DNA from: Aquimarina longa SW024
GTDB taxonomy: Bacteria > Bacteroidota > Bacteroidia > Flavobacteriales > Flavobacteriaceae
Assembly: GCF_001401755.1 (NCBI RefSeq)
Contig: NZ_KQ474102.1
Span: forward strand, 134,595 to 198,594
DNA: 64,000 nucleotides
Reading direction: 5' to 3'
Both the position numbers and the translations under genes were made by a program. Position 1 is the first letter of the stretch, and each line of letters starts with the position of its first letter. This document shows, one piece after another, positions 9,416 to 18,399 of the stretch. The notes under the pieces were generated by a model. That model saw only the letters and a program-made list of their open reading frames with translations. It ran no database searches and had not been told where the DNA came from.

Positions 9416-10568
9416 CGCGCAGATAGAAATACAATTAATTGCTAGCCTAGTCGCTATTGCATGTGCCATACCAGGTACATTCTTAGTACTACGAAAGATG
9501 GCGTTAATTACAGATGCAATAAGCCATTCTATCTTACCCGGTATTGTTATTGGTTTTTTTATCACTCATGATTTATCGTCTCCATTATTAATCATTCTTG
9601 CTGCTGCAAGTGGCGTAATCACTGTAGTATTGGTAGAATTTATTCAAAAAACAGGATTAGTTAAAGAAGATACGGCTATTGGACTCGTATTCCCTGCTTT
9701 ATTTAGTATTGGTATTATTCTAATTGCTCAGAATGCTAATGATGTACATTTAGATATTGATGCAGTATTATTAGGAGAACTTGCCTTCGCTCCTTTTGAT
9801 CGGCTTAGTATTGGAGGTATAGATGCAGGACCTAAATCCTTATGGATTATTGGTAGTATAGTAATAACTACATTAGGGTTATTACTTGCTTTTTTTAAAG
9901 AACTGAAAATAAGTACTTTTGATGCTGGTCTTGCCTCTGCTTTAGGATTATCTCCCGTAATTATGCATTATGGTTTAATGACCGTTTCTTCAATTACTAC
10001 AGTAGGAGCTTTTGATGCTGTTGGTGCTATTTTAGTTATTGCATTAATGATTGCTCCTGCAGCTACAGCTTATCTCTTAACAAATAATCTTACAAAAATG
10101 TTAGCTCTCTCTGTTTTCTTTGGGGTAAGTAGTGCTATTGTAGGGTACTGGGTTGCCCATATAATTGATACATCTATTTCTGGATCAATGACTACAGTGC
10201 TAGGCTTGATTTTCCTATCTGTATACTTATTCGCACCTTCTAAAGGCTTATTTTCAGTATTATATCGACAAAGGCAACAACGTGTAGAGGTTTCATTGCT
10301 TACTTTTTTATTGCATTTAGGAAACCATCAAGAGGAAGAAGAACGACATGTAAAACACCTTAATGAACATATTAATTGGCAAAAGGTGCAATCAAAATCT
10401 GTTTTGGATTTAGCTCTAAAAAATAATATGATCACGATCAATAATGATATTGTCTCTTTAACTGATAAAGGAAAAGTCTTTACGACAGAAGCTATTGATT
10501 ATATTATAACTAATAAAAATTCTGAAATAGAAAATATGAAAGATCGTTTTTTCCTATTTAGAGGGTAA
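9408..10568 (+). CDS. Metal ABC transporter permease with C-terminal winged-helix-like tail (second)
   Basis: A 386-residue ABC-3 family permease: LITDAISHSILPG near residue 35, eight or nine membrane segments, and GAILVIALMIAPAATAYLL. The two permeases presumably form the TroCD-type heterodimer. As in its partner, a cytosolic C-terminal tail (about 300-386) looks like a winged helix, with NNDIVSLTDKGKVFTTEA as the wing. It includes the His/Glu-rich stretch HLGNHQEEEERHVKHLNEH, which could bind metal. It starts inside the end of the first permease gene and is the last gene of the operon. Confidence 0.9.
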   Translation: MNNAQIEIQLIASLVAIACAIPGTFLVLRKMALITDAISHSILPGIVIGFFITHDLSSPLLIILAAASGVITVVLVEFIQKTGLVKEDTAIGLVFPALFSIGIILIAQNANDVHLDIDAVLLGELAFAPFDRLSIGGIDAGPKSLWIIGSIVITTLGLLLAFFKELKISTFDAGLASALGLSPVIMHYGLMTVSSITTVGAFDAVGAILVIALMIAPAATAYLLTNNLTKMLALSVFFGVSSAIVGYWVAHIIDTSISGSMTTVLGLIFLSVYLFAPSKGLFSVLYRQRQQRVEVSLLTFLLHLGNHQEEEERHVKHLNEHINWQKVQSKSVLDLALKNNMITINNDIVSLTDKGKVFTTEAIDYIITNKNSEIENMKDRFFLFRG

Positions 10569-10674
10569 TAGTTAACCCAAATACATAATTCTTTTTTTTC
10601 ACTATATTAGCTTATATACAATAATAACTCAAATAAAAAATGTATTTTTACAAGAATCCCTAAATCTTATTTCC

Positions 10675-11004
10675 ATGAAAAAAATAATTACTATACTAAT
10701 GTTCTTACTATATTTTGTTCCTTATGCTCAGGAAGAAAAAATATATTTAGTAGAAGAAAAACAAGAGAAACGAACAATTATATATGTTAAGAATGACACT
10801 AGTGAAAGTAAAAGTGTATTCTTAAAAGTTAATCCCACTGGATATAGAAGAAGCGCACAACGACCTATGCTTAAAGATATCCCTGCCAATAGTAAGGTAG
10901 AAATGTTAATATTAATACCATTAACCGACAAAGAATCTTACTACACATATGATCTTATTATAAACGAGATGAAAGAGGTTATCAATATCAACAAAAAAAC
11001 ATAA
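10675..11004 (+). CDS. Small exported protein of unknown function
   Basis: A 109-residue protein with a clear signal peptide (1-18, MKKIITILMFLLYFVPYAQ) and a short mature domain of alternating strands rich in Lys and Glu. No family was recognised; the layout (TIIYVKNDTSESKSVFLKV ... IPANSKVEMLILIPL) resembles a single Ig-like/beta-sandwich domain. It stands alone between the permease operon and a convergent outer-membrane gene. The start is an ATG with an AT-rich leader. Confidence 0.7.
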   Translation: MKKIITILMFLLYFVPYAQEEKIYLVEEKQEKRTIIYVKNDTSESKSVFLKVNPTGYRRSAQRPMLKDIPANSKVEMLILIPLTDKESYYTYDLIINEMKEVININKKT

Positions 11005-11091
11005 AAGTATTATCTATAACTAATTTTTAAATTTAGTTTTCACAATAGTACTAACTATATTTGAAGCCAATTAATAAGTATATAAAGCCTA

Positions 11092-11613
11092 TTATCTGGC
11101 TTCAAAATCATAATTAAATCCTATCAAAAGCGTATCGTACCTTCTCCCTAAACTCTTAATATTTAATTCTGCATAAACATGTAATGGTGTAATAATCTGA
11201 TGTAATGCACGTATTTTTATTTGTGCACCATGATTAAAATCACCTGTTCTAAATCCTAAAAATGCTTCATCCTCTATGCTTTTAAAAATATTAGAATCAT
11301 TTCCTATATAACCCATCCCTGCTGTTATAGTTGTAGGGTACCAATTGAATAAAATCAAATTTACTCCTAAAGCAAATTCATTAAATCCTTCATATTCCTT
11401 CTCAACTTTTATCGCAAACGAACGATTATATTCTCCAATAAAAGTGGTAGAGCAATTAAATGCATATTCTATTCTACCACCAATAGCTAACTCCTGTTCT
11501 TTACCAATTATTTTTGCTAATGTCAAACCATAATTTATCGCTCCTGGATCATATTGAGCAGTAGATATATAATTAGCACATAACAATAAAGTTATCATTA
11601 CAATTATCCTCAT
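11092..11613 (-). CDS. Small outer-membrane beta-barrel-like protein
   Basis: A 173-residue protein with a signal peptide (1-19, ending STAQ), followed by alternating amphipathic strands and a terminal strand LIGFNYDFEAR. This suits an 8-stranded barrel of the flavobacterial 'DUF6646/outer membrane' type, but the exact family was not confirmed. It is convergent with the gene at 10675. Its stop lies inside the right arm of a long imperfect hairpin (11060-11106). No function is known. Confidence 0.65.
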   Translation of the reverse strand: MRIIVMITLLLCANYISTAQYDPGAINYGLTLAKIIGKEQELAIGGRIEYAFNCSTTFIGEYNRSFAIKVEKEYEGFNEFALGVNLILFNWYPTTITAGMGYIGNDSNIFKSIEDEAFLGFRTGDFNHGAQIKIRALHQIITPLHVYAELNIKSLGRRYDTLLIGFNYDFEAR

Positions 11614-11724
11614 AGTACATACATATCCATATTAAGTCGCATATAAAAAGTGTTAATTACAGGGCTTTATCAGTAATTTTCTGTAAACGAGATTATAAAA
11701 AAACAGTAAAAAACTATCGTTATA

Positions 11725-12888
11725 TTATTTTGCTGCAAACAGTTTTACATCCTCTTCACTTACCTCTGCACCTCCAAGAATAATTAAACGCTCTACCACA
11801 TTTCTTAACTCTCTAATATTACCTGTCCAATCATATTGCTGTAATTGCTTTACAGCCTTTTCAGAAAATTTCTTTATTGGTGATCCTTGTTCTCCTGATA
11901 TTTTTTTAGAAAAATACGTTACTAATAATGGAATATCTTCTCGTCTATCATTTAATGATGGTACTTTTATTAAAATCACCGCTAGTCTATGATATAAATC
12001 TTCTCTAAACTTATTCTCTGCAATTTCTTTCTTTAAATCTTTATTTGTAGCTGCAACTACACGCACATCTACTTTGATATCCTTATCACTTCCAACTCGT
12101 TGAATTCTATTTTCCTGTAATGCTCGGAGTACTTTAGCTTGAGCAGAAAGACTCATATCTCCAATTTCATCCAAAAAAATAGTTCCACCATTGGCTGCTT
12201 CAAATTTACCTGCTCGATCTTTATTAGCAGATGTAAACGCTCCTTTTACATGACCAAAAAGTTCGCTTTCAATTAACTCTCCTGGTATTGCAGCACAATT
12301 CACCTCTATCATAGGCCCTTTAGAACGTTCACTTTTTTGATGAATCCAGTGTGCTACAAGCTCCTTTCCTGTACCATTCGGTCCTGTAATTAATACTCTT
12401 GCATCTGTTGTAGAAACTTTTTCTATAATATTCTTAATATCAGCAATAGCCTTCGACTCTCCAATCATCTCATAATTCTTAGAGACTTTCTTTTTTAGCA
12501 TTTTATTCTCTACTACTAATTCTTTACGATCTAAAGCATTACGTACGGTATTAAGTAAACGATTTAAATCTGGTGGTTTAGAGATATAATCAAAAGCTCC
12601 TAAACGCATCGTATTTACTGCAGTATCTAAATCGCCATGTCCAGAAATCATAACTATCGGAATCTCCGGTTTTATTTTTTTGACAGCTTCTAATACCTCT
12701 ACTCCATCCATTTTTGGCATTTTAATATCACAGAGTATCAGGTCATAATCTTCTGCTTTGATTTTCTCTATTCCAGAAAGTCCATCATCAGCCTCTACAA
12801 CTTCATATTTAGTATTCTCTTCAGATAAAATTTTTACAAGCACTCTTCGGATTGCTGCTTCGTCTTCAATTACTAATATTCTTGCCAT
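11725..12888 (-). CDS. Sigma-54-dependent response regulator lacking a DNA-binding domain
   Basis: A 387-residue NtrC-family regulator. Receiver domain 1-120 with phospho-acceptor Asp54 (LILCDIKMPKMDG) and Lys in ISKPP; AAA+ domain about 140-375 with Walker A GPNGTGKE (169-176), sigma-54 loop GAFTSA (216-221), Walker B FLDEIGD (238-244) and NIRELRN. The protein ends about 20 residues later (EEDVKLFAAK), where a Fis-type helix-turn-helix would normally begin. It must therefore act from solution or through a partner. Its ATG overlaps the stop of the upstream outer-membrane gene. Confidence 0.93.
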   Translation of the reverse strand: MARILVIEDEAAIRRVLVKILSEENTKYEVVEADDGLSGIEKIKAEDYDLILCDIKMPKMDGVEVLEAVKKIKPEIPIVMISGHGDLDTAVNTMRLGAFDYISKPPDLNRLLNTVRNALDRKELVVENKMLKKKVSKNYEMIGESKAIADIKNIIEKVSTTDARVLITGPNGTGKELVAHWIHQKSERSKGPMIEVNCAAIPGELIESELFGHVKGAFTSANKDRAGKFEAANGGTIFLDEIGDMSLSAQAKVLRALQENRIQRVGSDKDIKVDVRVVAATNKDLKKEIAENKFREDLYHRLAVILIKVPSLNDRREDIPLLVTYFSKKISGEQGSPIKKFSEKAVKQLQQYDWTGNIRELRNVVERLIILGGAEVSEEDVKLFAAK

Positions 12889-13787
12889 TATATTTTAAAT
12901 TTTATTCCACTGCGAAAATATAATGTATTACTATCATTGATAGTTACTACATCTTCTTGATTACTATTTCGTAAGCGAATTTCATTACTTAATGTATACC
13001 CCATATATGCATATAACAATAAATGTTCCGTAAAATAATGTTCATATCCCAAGCCTCCCATTACTGTAAACATAGACACATTTTTTGCTACAATGGTTGC
13101 TTCTCCTTTATTAAAAAATGTTTTATTGTTTTGTAAATTACTATAAAAACGATCTAAACTGACAAAAGTTTCAATTCTACTCTTTTTATTTAGAAAATAT
13201 TTAATATTAGATTTAGGTGTTCCTATAGCATATGACCAATCAATATGAAATCTTTTAAAATAATTTATAATGGGTAAAGGAAAATTTAAACTTGCTGGTG
13301 TTGTATATTTTACACCTATAACAAAACGAGCTATCTTAGGGGTTTCCATATTTTTATAACTCTTTATAAAATATACTGAACCTGTATATCTAAAATCATC
13401 TCTACCTACCCCAACACCCTCAAAATCAGACGAAATCTTAAACCCAAAATTAGTTCCGAATCGCCAATCATTCTTCATTTTAAAGGTATACCCTAATTCG
13501 AGCCCTATAGTCTGAAAACTATCTAAACGCTCCTTATCATCGTCTATTAACTCTTCTTCTAACTCTAACCTATTAAGCTTATATGTTCCAGTAATAATCA
13601 AATAAGTACCTTTATTATTTATTCTAATAGGATAATTGGCAGTAGCTCTAAACCGATTATAAACATTAGCACTATTTGCTTGTGGAATATAGGTATATTC
13701 TATTCTTGCTAATTCAGTACTCTGGCTCTGTAAATTATTAAAACTGTACAGTAGTATACATATGAAGAGTAAACTATTTTTTATCAT
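12888..13787 (-). CDS. DUF6268-like outer-membrane beta-barrel protein
   Basis: A 299-residue protein with a signal peptide (about 1-21, ending NLQSQ) and repeated amphipathic strands, ending in the barrel-closing strand LYFRSGIKFKI. The pattern (early RFRATANYPI, a central SLNFPLPIINYFKRF and a C-terminal GGLGYEHYFTEHLLLYAYMGY) fits the DUF6268 group of Bacteroidota outer-membrane proteins. It overlaps the sigma-54 regulator by 1 bp (ATG/TAA), indicating coupled translation. The functional link is not known. Confidence 0.7.
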   Translation of the reverse strand: MIKNSLLFICILLYSFNNLQSQSTELARIEYTYIPQANSANVYNRFRATANYPIRINNKGTYLIITGTYKLNRLELEEELIDDDKERLDSFQTIGLELGYTFKMKNDWRFGTNFGFKISSDFEGVGVGRDDFRYTGSVYFIKSYKNMETPKIARFVIGVKYTTPASLNFPLPIINYFKRFHIDWSYAIGTPKSNIKYFLNKKSRIETFVSLDRFYSNLQNNKTFFNKGEATIVAKNVSMFTVMGGLGYEHYFTEHLLLYAYMGYTLSNEIRLRNSNQEDVVTINDSNTLYFRSGIKFKI

Positions 13788-13817
13788 TCATGTTTATTCA
13801 TAATCCCTTCCCTTACT

Positions 13818-14726
13818 CTATATTTTTCCTTGCTTTACAGTAATTTCACGTTGTGGGAAAGGAATATTAATATCATACTCTCTAAATAAACGATCTATCT
13901 CGAATCTAATTTCACTTTTAGGAATTCCTGATTGAAAACTATCATCGATAGTAAAGACTACTTTAAAATTTAATGAACTGTCTGCAAAATCCGTGAATAA
14001 AACAATAGGAGGCGGATCTTTTAATACACTAGGGTTAGAAGATGCTGCTTTGATAAGTAAATCTTTAACCAATTGTGTATCACTCCCATAAGCTACACCT
14101 ACAGTAACAGATTCTCTGGTTATGGTACCGTTCTGTGTCCAATTATATAGAGATGAAGACATATACTTATGATTAGGGATAATTAAAACTTTATTATCTA
14201 TAGTTACCGCCCTAGTAGTTCTTAGCTTTATTTCCTCCACTCTACCAACTTTATCATCTAATTCTATAATATCACCTACATGTACTGTTTGATCTATAAA
14301 AATAAATATCCCTGATAAAATATCCTGAATAAAAGTTTGTAGCGCCAATCCAACACCTACCAATAATGCTGCAGAGGCAGCGAATATGGCCGTAATATTA
14401 AATCCTATACTATCCAACGCAAAAAAGATAACAATGAAATAAATAAAATATTTTGAAAATGAGAATACTGATTCAAACTTCAACTTATCTTGATTCTCCA
14501 TTTTACGGGTAAAAATTCTTTTACTTATTTTTAAAAGAACTGTTGTAATAATAAAAATCAATATTACAAACAATAACAACCCTACAGTAAGAACAAATGG
14601 ATGTTCCTCTTTTCCAAGATGAAAAATCTCATAACTAAAAAAATCTTGCAAAATATCCCATATATTTTTAGGAATTGCGTCTTTCACTTGTTTTGTTACC
14701 TGTTCTGTAATTTTTTCTTGAATCAT
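13818..14726 (-). CDS. Small-conductance mechanosensitive channel (MscS family)
   Basis: A 302-residue MscS-type channel. Three membrane segments lie at about 43-63, 87-107 and 112-140; the pore-lining third helix reads AASAALLVGVGLALQTFIQDILSGI. The beta domain follows with VGDIIELDDKVGRVEEIKLRTT and NHKYMSSSLYNW, then an alpha/beta vestibule. A short soluble N-terminal extension precedes TM1. It protects against hypo-osmotic shock in the inner membrane. It lies 4 bp from the ABC permease gene upstream. Confidence 0.93.
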   Translation of the reverse strand: MIQEKITEQVTKQVKDAIPKNIWDILQDFFSYEIFHLGKEEHPFVLTVGLLLFVILIFIITTVLLKISKRIFTRKMENQDKLKFESVFSFSKYFIYFIVIFFALDSIGFNITAIFAASAALLVGVGLALQTFIQDILSGIFIFIDQTVHVGDIIELDDKVGRVEEIKLRTTRAVTIDNKVLIIPNHKYMSSSLYNWTQNGTITRESVTVGVAYGSDTQLVKDLLIKAASSNPSVLKDPPPIVLFTDFADSSLNFKVVFTIDDSFQSGIPKSEIRFEIDRLFREYDINIPFPQREITVKQGKI

Positions 14727-14730
14727 ACTA

Positions 14731-16041
14731 TTAATATTTCATCCATTTAAATAATTCTTTATAAGTTATTTTTTTACCATACATAAGTATCCCTACTCGA
14801 TATATCCTTCCTGCCAACCATGTAATAAAAACAATACTTGCTATGAGTAAACATATGGAAATTAAAACTTCCCACCAACGTACTCCAAAAGGTATACGCA
14901 TCAACATTACGATTGGCGATGTTAATGGAATCATAGAAAATATTGTAGATACGGTACCATGAGGGTTTTCTATAACCGAAAAGAACCCCACATAAATCCC
15001 TAACATTAATGGTAAAATAACTGGCAGCATAAATTGCTGAGAATCCGTTTCATTATCTACTGCCGCTCCAATCGCTGCATAAATAGAACTGTATAAAAAA
15101 TATCCTCCTATGAAGTAGACCAAAAATGATAACACGAGTGTTCCTAACGGAAGTCCTTTAATTTCAATCAAAAACTCGGCAGCATTAGCCATCATTCCTC
15201 CTTGTGTTTTTTGTATAGTATTAAGAGCTTCCTGAATATTATTCTGATCCAGATCTATATTAAAAAAAAGAAGTCCTACTGTTAATAAAATACTACCCAA
15301 AACTACCCATATAAAAAACTGAAGAATTCCTGCAAATGACGTTCCTAATATTTTACCCATCATAAGTTCCATAGGTTTAACAGAAGAAATAATAATCTCT
15401 ATGATACGATTAGATTTTTCTTCTATAACAGAGCGCATCACCATATTACCATAAATAATAATAAACATCATCAAAAGGTATCCTGCAAGACCTCCAAAAA
15501 TCATTTTTATATAACTAGACATCTTCGATGTTTTCTTTCCTAAAAAATTTTGTATTTGAATATTTACTTCGGTTTTAGCTTCTTTTATCAGATGTAGATC
15601 TAACCCTTTTTCTTTAAAATTATGATTTGTTAACTCATCACCTATAATTTTTTCAAGCTTATTAAGAGTTGTAACATTTGGCACTTCATCTGCATAGAAT
15701 TGTATTGATTTAGCAAGTTCTTTTGTGTTTACTATTTTTGGCACATACAGTAATCCATCAAGTTTTTTAATTACTACAGAGTCTTTTGCATCATTTAAAG
15801 TTAAATGACTATAATTTATATAATTAATATCATTTGAGTCTTTAAAACTTGTATTAAAAAAACCTGTTTCATCAAAGAAAGCTACTTTATGAATTTCATC
15901 ATTATTTACTGTAGCCAACCAAGTAATCAAAGAAATCATCCCCACTACAATCAGAGGACTCAAAAAAGTCATTACTATAAATGTTTTGTTACGAACTCTA
16001 GCAATAAATTCACGTTTTATGATTAATTTTAGATTACTCAT
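14731..16041 (-). CDS. ABC-2 type transporter permease (NatB-like)
   Basis: A 436-residue exporter permease: first membrane segment at 24-44, a large extracytoplasmic loop (about 45-180) and five more segments. The motif MVMRSVIEEKSNRIIEIIISSVKPMELMMGK is the hallmark of NatB/ABC-2 permeases. With its partner ATPase, whose 3' end it overlaps by 8 bp, it probably exports Na+ or another small substrate; specificity cannot be read. The gene belongs to a run that includes mscS, which hints at ion/osmotic homeostasis. Confidence 0.9.
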   Translation of the reverse strand: MSNLKLIIKREFIARVRNKTFIVMTFLSPLIVVGMISLITWLATVNNDEIHKVAFFDETGFFNTSFKDSNDINYINYSHLTLNDAKDSVVIKKLDGLLYVPKIVNTKELAKSIQFYADEVPNVTTLNKLEKIIGDELTNHNFKEKGLDLHLIKEAKTEVNIQIQNFLGKKTSKMSSYIKMIFGGLAGYLLMMFIIIYGNMVMRSVIEEKSNRIIEIIISSVKPMELMMGKILGTSFAGILQFFIWVVLGSILLTVGLLFFNIDLDQNNIQEALNTIQKTQGGMMANAAEFLIEIKGLPLGTLVLSFLVYFIGGYFLYSSIYAAIGAAVDNETDSQQFMLPVILPLMLGIYVGFFSVIENPHGTVSTIFSMIPLTSPIVMLMRIPFGVRWWEVLISICLLIASIVFITWLAGRIYRVGILMYGKKITYKELFKWMKY

Positions 16042-16963
16042 TATCTGTAATAGTTTTGATAAATATCTCGTTAACTGTAGGGATTACTTCATTAAATCTC
16101 ATTATCTGACCTTTATTAGACAAATACTGCAATAATTCATTTGATGATGTATCATCATTTAAAGTTATTTTCACCTTTAATTGATCATCAATAGTTTTAA
16201 AATTCGCTGGAGTTATATCGAAATTGTCTTGCAGGTTTTTATACAAATCATTATTGTTTTCTGTTAAAACACCTACCTCAAATGTATTTGTTTTAAAAGC
16301 TTTTTTTATATCTGTTACTTTACCATCTAAGATTTTTTTAGACTTATTAATCAATGCCATATGATCACATAATTCTTCTACACTCTCCATACGATGTGTA
16401 GAAAATATAACAGTTGCTCCTTCATCTCTCAGTTGTAGGATTTCATCTTTAATCACATTAGCATTTATAGGGTCAAAACCACTAAATGGTTCATCAAATA
16501 TTAGGAGCTTAGGTTTATGAAGTACTGTTACAATAAATTGCACTTTTTGTGCCATCCCCTTAGAGAGTTCTTGTATTTTTTTATTCCACCAATCTGTAAT
16601 ATCAAATTTATCAAACCAGTATTTTAAGCGCTCTTTGGCTTCTGATTTACTAAGTCCTTTTAGCTGGGCTAAATACAGTGCTTGTTCCCCAACTTTCATA
16701 GATTTATACAGACCTCTTTCTTCTGGTAAATAACCTATATCTTTAATGTGTTGTGGATGTAATAATTCATTATCTAAATATACACTACCTTGATCTGGTA
16801 ATGTAATTTGATTAATAATTCTAATCAAAGTAGTTTTACCTGCTCCATTAGGTCCTAATAATCCAAAAATACTTCCTTTGGGTACTTGGATTGATACATC
16901 TTTCAGTGCTGTAAAACTTCCGAATTGTTTTGTGGCTTGCTGTACTTCTAAAAGGTTAGCCAT
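16034..16963 (-). CDS. ABC transporter ATP-binding protein (NatA-like)
   Basis: A 309-residue ATPase with Walker A GPNGAGKTT (37-45), signature LSKGMAQK, Walker B LLIFDEPFSGFDP and the switch His in FSTHRMESVEEL. The C-terminal 80 residues form the DUF4162-type regulatory extension common in NatA/drug-export ATPases. It is transcribed first, upstream of its permease, with an 8-bp overlap. A leader of more than 300 bp separates it from the dnaJ terminators. Confidence 0.93.
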   Translation of the reverse strand: MANLLEVQQATKQFGSFTALKDVSIQVPKGSIFGLLGPNGAGKTTLIRIINQITLPDQGSVYLDNELLHPQHIKDIGYLPEERGLYKSMKVGEQALYLAQLKGLSKSEAKERLKYWFDKFDITDWWNKKIQELSKGMAQKVQFIVTVLHKPKLLIFDEPFSGFDPINANVIKDEILQLRDEGATVIFSTHRMESVEELCDHMALINKSKKILDGKVTDIKKAFKTNTFEVGVLTENNNDLYKNLQDNFDITPANFKTIDDQLKVKITLNDDTSSNELLQYLSNKGQIMRFNEVIPTVNEIFIKTITDNE

Positions 16964-17116
16964 AGATCGTTAAAATATTGTTATCATTTATATAAAACCC
17001 GAATAATACGAAAACTTAAAAAACTATACTAATTATGTTCGTTATTAATAGGCTAAAATCTTATATCCTAAATGGTTTTTCTTATTCCTAAAAAAATTAA
17101 TAATCAAAAACTTTTA

Positions 17117-17156
17117 AAAAACAAAACCCACCCTAAATACAAGTACTAAGGATGGG
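17117..17156 (-). terminator. Rho-independent terminator (second of two) downstream of dnaJ
   Basis: Read on the minus strand, CCCATCCT pairs with AGGGTGGG (one G-T wobble) around a 14-nt loop, followed by TTTTGTTTTTT. It lies downstream of the dnaJ stop and of the other hairpin. Confidence 0.65.
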
Positions 17157-17169
17157 AAAAAAATTGCTA

Positions 17170-17205
17170 TGAAAAAGAAAAATTATCACTAAATATAATA
17201 GTGAT
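17170..17205 (-). terminator. Rho-independent terminator (first of two) downstream of dnaJ
   Basis: On the minus strand a 7-bp stem ATCACTA/TAGTGAT with a 7-nt loop is followed by AATTTTTCTTTTTC. It is the closest hairpin after the dnaJ stop. The rest of the 322-bp gap 16964-17285 shows no other ORF or RNA. Confidence 0.6.
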
Positions 17206-17285
17206 GTTTCAAATATACGAATTTTTCTTAATCAAACGTTAATAGAGTTAAACGATTCTTAATACACTAAAACCATCTAGTTTCT

Positions 17286-18392
17286 CTACGAAAACATATC
17301 TTTTACTTTTTCAAAAAATGATTTTTCTGCACTATCAGGATTTGGTCTAAAATGATCATCCTTAGACATTTTTTCAAAAAACTCTCGTTGTTCTTTATTT
17401 AATGTTCTTGGTGTCCATACATTAACGTGTACTAAAAGATCTCCTTTTCCATAACCATTAAGACTAGGAATACCTTTTCCTCTAAGTCTTAATATCTTAC
17501 CACTTTGCACGCCATCTTCTATCTTAATACGCACTTTTCCTGATACTGTATCGATCTCTCTAGATGCTCCTAAAACAGCTTCAGAAAAGCTAATATATAA
17601 ATCATAATGTAAGTTATTTCCTTCTCTCTGTAAGTCTGCATGTTCTTCTTCTTCAATTGCAACTAAAAGATCCCCTGCAATACCATTACCTGGAGCTTCA
17701 TTACCTTTTCCTGAAACCTTAAGTTGCATTCCATCTTCTACTCCAGCAGGAATTTTTATGCTTACCGTTTCTTCAACAGCTTTTAATCCCTGAGCATCTG
17801 CATCACTAGGTCTATGATCTATTATTTTACCAGCTCCACCACAAGAAGGGCAAGGAGAGGAAGTTTGCATTCTTCCTAAAATTGTATTGGTTATTCTAGT
17901 TACTTGTCCTGCTCCATTACATGTAGTACATGTTTTATAAGTAGTTCCTGGTGCCTGAATCTTTCTTTTTACTTTAATTTTCTTTTCTACACCATTTGCG
18001 ATCTCTTCTAGCGTAAGTCTAACACGAATACGCAGATTGCTTCCCTTTACTTGACGTTGCCTACCGCCTCCGCCACCAAAACCACCGAAGCCTCCGCCGC
18101 CAAAGATATCTCCAAACTGACTAAATATGTCATCCATATTCATACCGCCTCCACCGCCAAATCCGCCTCCTTCAAAAGCTTGATGACCATATTGATCATA
18201 ACGTGCTTTTTTATCAGGGTCGCTTAAGATTTCATATGCTTCTGCTGCTTTTTTAAATTTCTCCTCAGCAGTTTTATCATCAGGATTTTTATCAGGATGA
18301 TATTCTATAGCTTTCTTACGATATGCCTTTTTTATTTCTGCTGCTGTAGCATTTTTATTTATGCCTAATATCTCATAAAAATCTTCCTTCAT
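17286..18392 (-). CDS. dnaJ: Chaperone DnaJ with a half-size zinc domain
   Basis: A 368-residue type I J-protein: J domain 1-70 with HPD (YHPDKNP), a Gly-rich linker (about 73-112), a zinc domain, two beta-sandwich substrate-binding domains (SIKIPAGVEDGMQLKVSGKGNEAPG ...) and a C-terminal dimer motif. Only two CxxCxGxG motifs are present (CTTCNGAG and CPSCGGAG), matching motifs 2 and 3 of the usual four; the pair forming the other zinc site is absent. It stimulates DnaK ATPase together with GrpE, whose gene ends 7 bp upstream. dnaK is not in the window. Confidence 0.95.
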   Translation of the reverse strand: MKEDFYEILGINKNATAAEIKKAYRKKAIEYHPDKNPDDKTAEEKFKKAAEAYEILSDPDKKARYDQYGHQAFEGGGFGGGGGMNMDDIFSQFGDIFGGGGFGGFGGGGGRQRQVKGSNLRIRVRLTLEEIANGVEKKIKVKRKIQAPGTTYKTCTTCNGAGQVTRITNTILGRMQTSSPCPSCGGAGKIIDHRPSDADAQGLKAVEETVSIKIPAGVEDGMQLKVSGKGNEAPGNGIAGDLLVAIEEEEHADLQREGNNLHYDLYISFSEAVLGASREIDTVSGKVRIKIEDGVQSGKILRLRGKGIPSLNGYGKGDLLVHVNVWTPRTLNKEQREFFEKMSKDDHFRPNPDSAEKSFFEKVKDMFS

Positions 18393-18399
18393 AATTTTA

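Noticed and set aside
11060..11106. A 10-bp inverted repeat TTTGAAGCCA/TGGCTTCAAA as a terminator
   Set aside because: The loop is 27 nt, there is no U-run, and one arm is inside the coding end of the gene at 11092.
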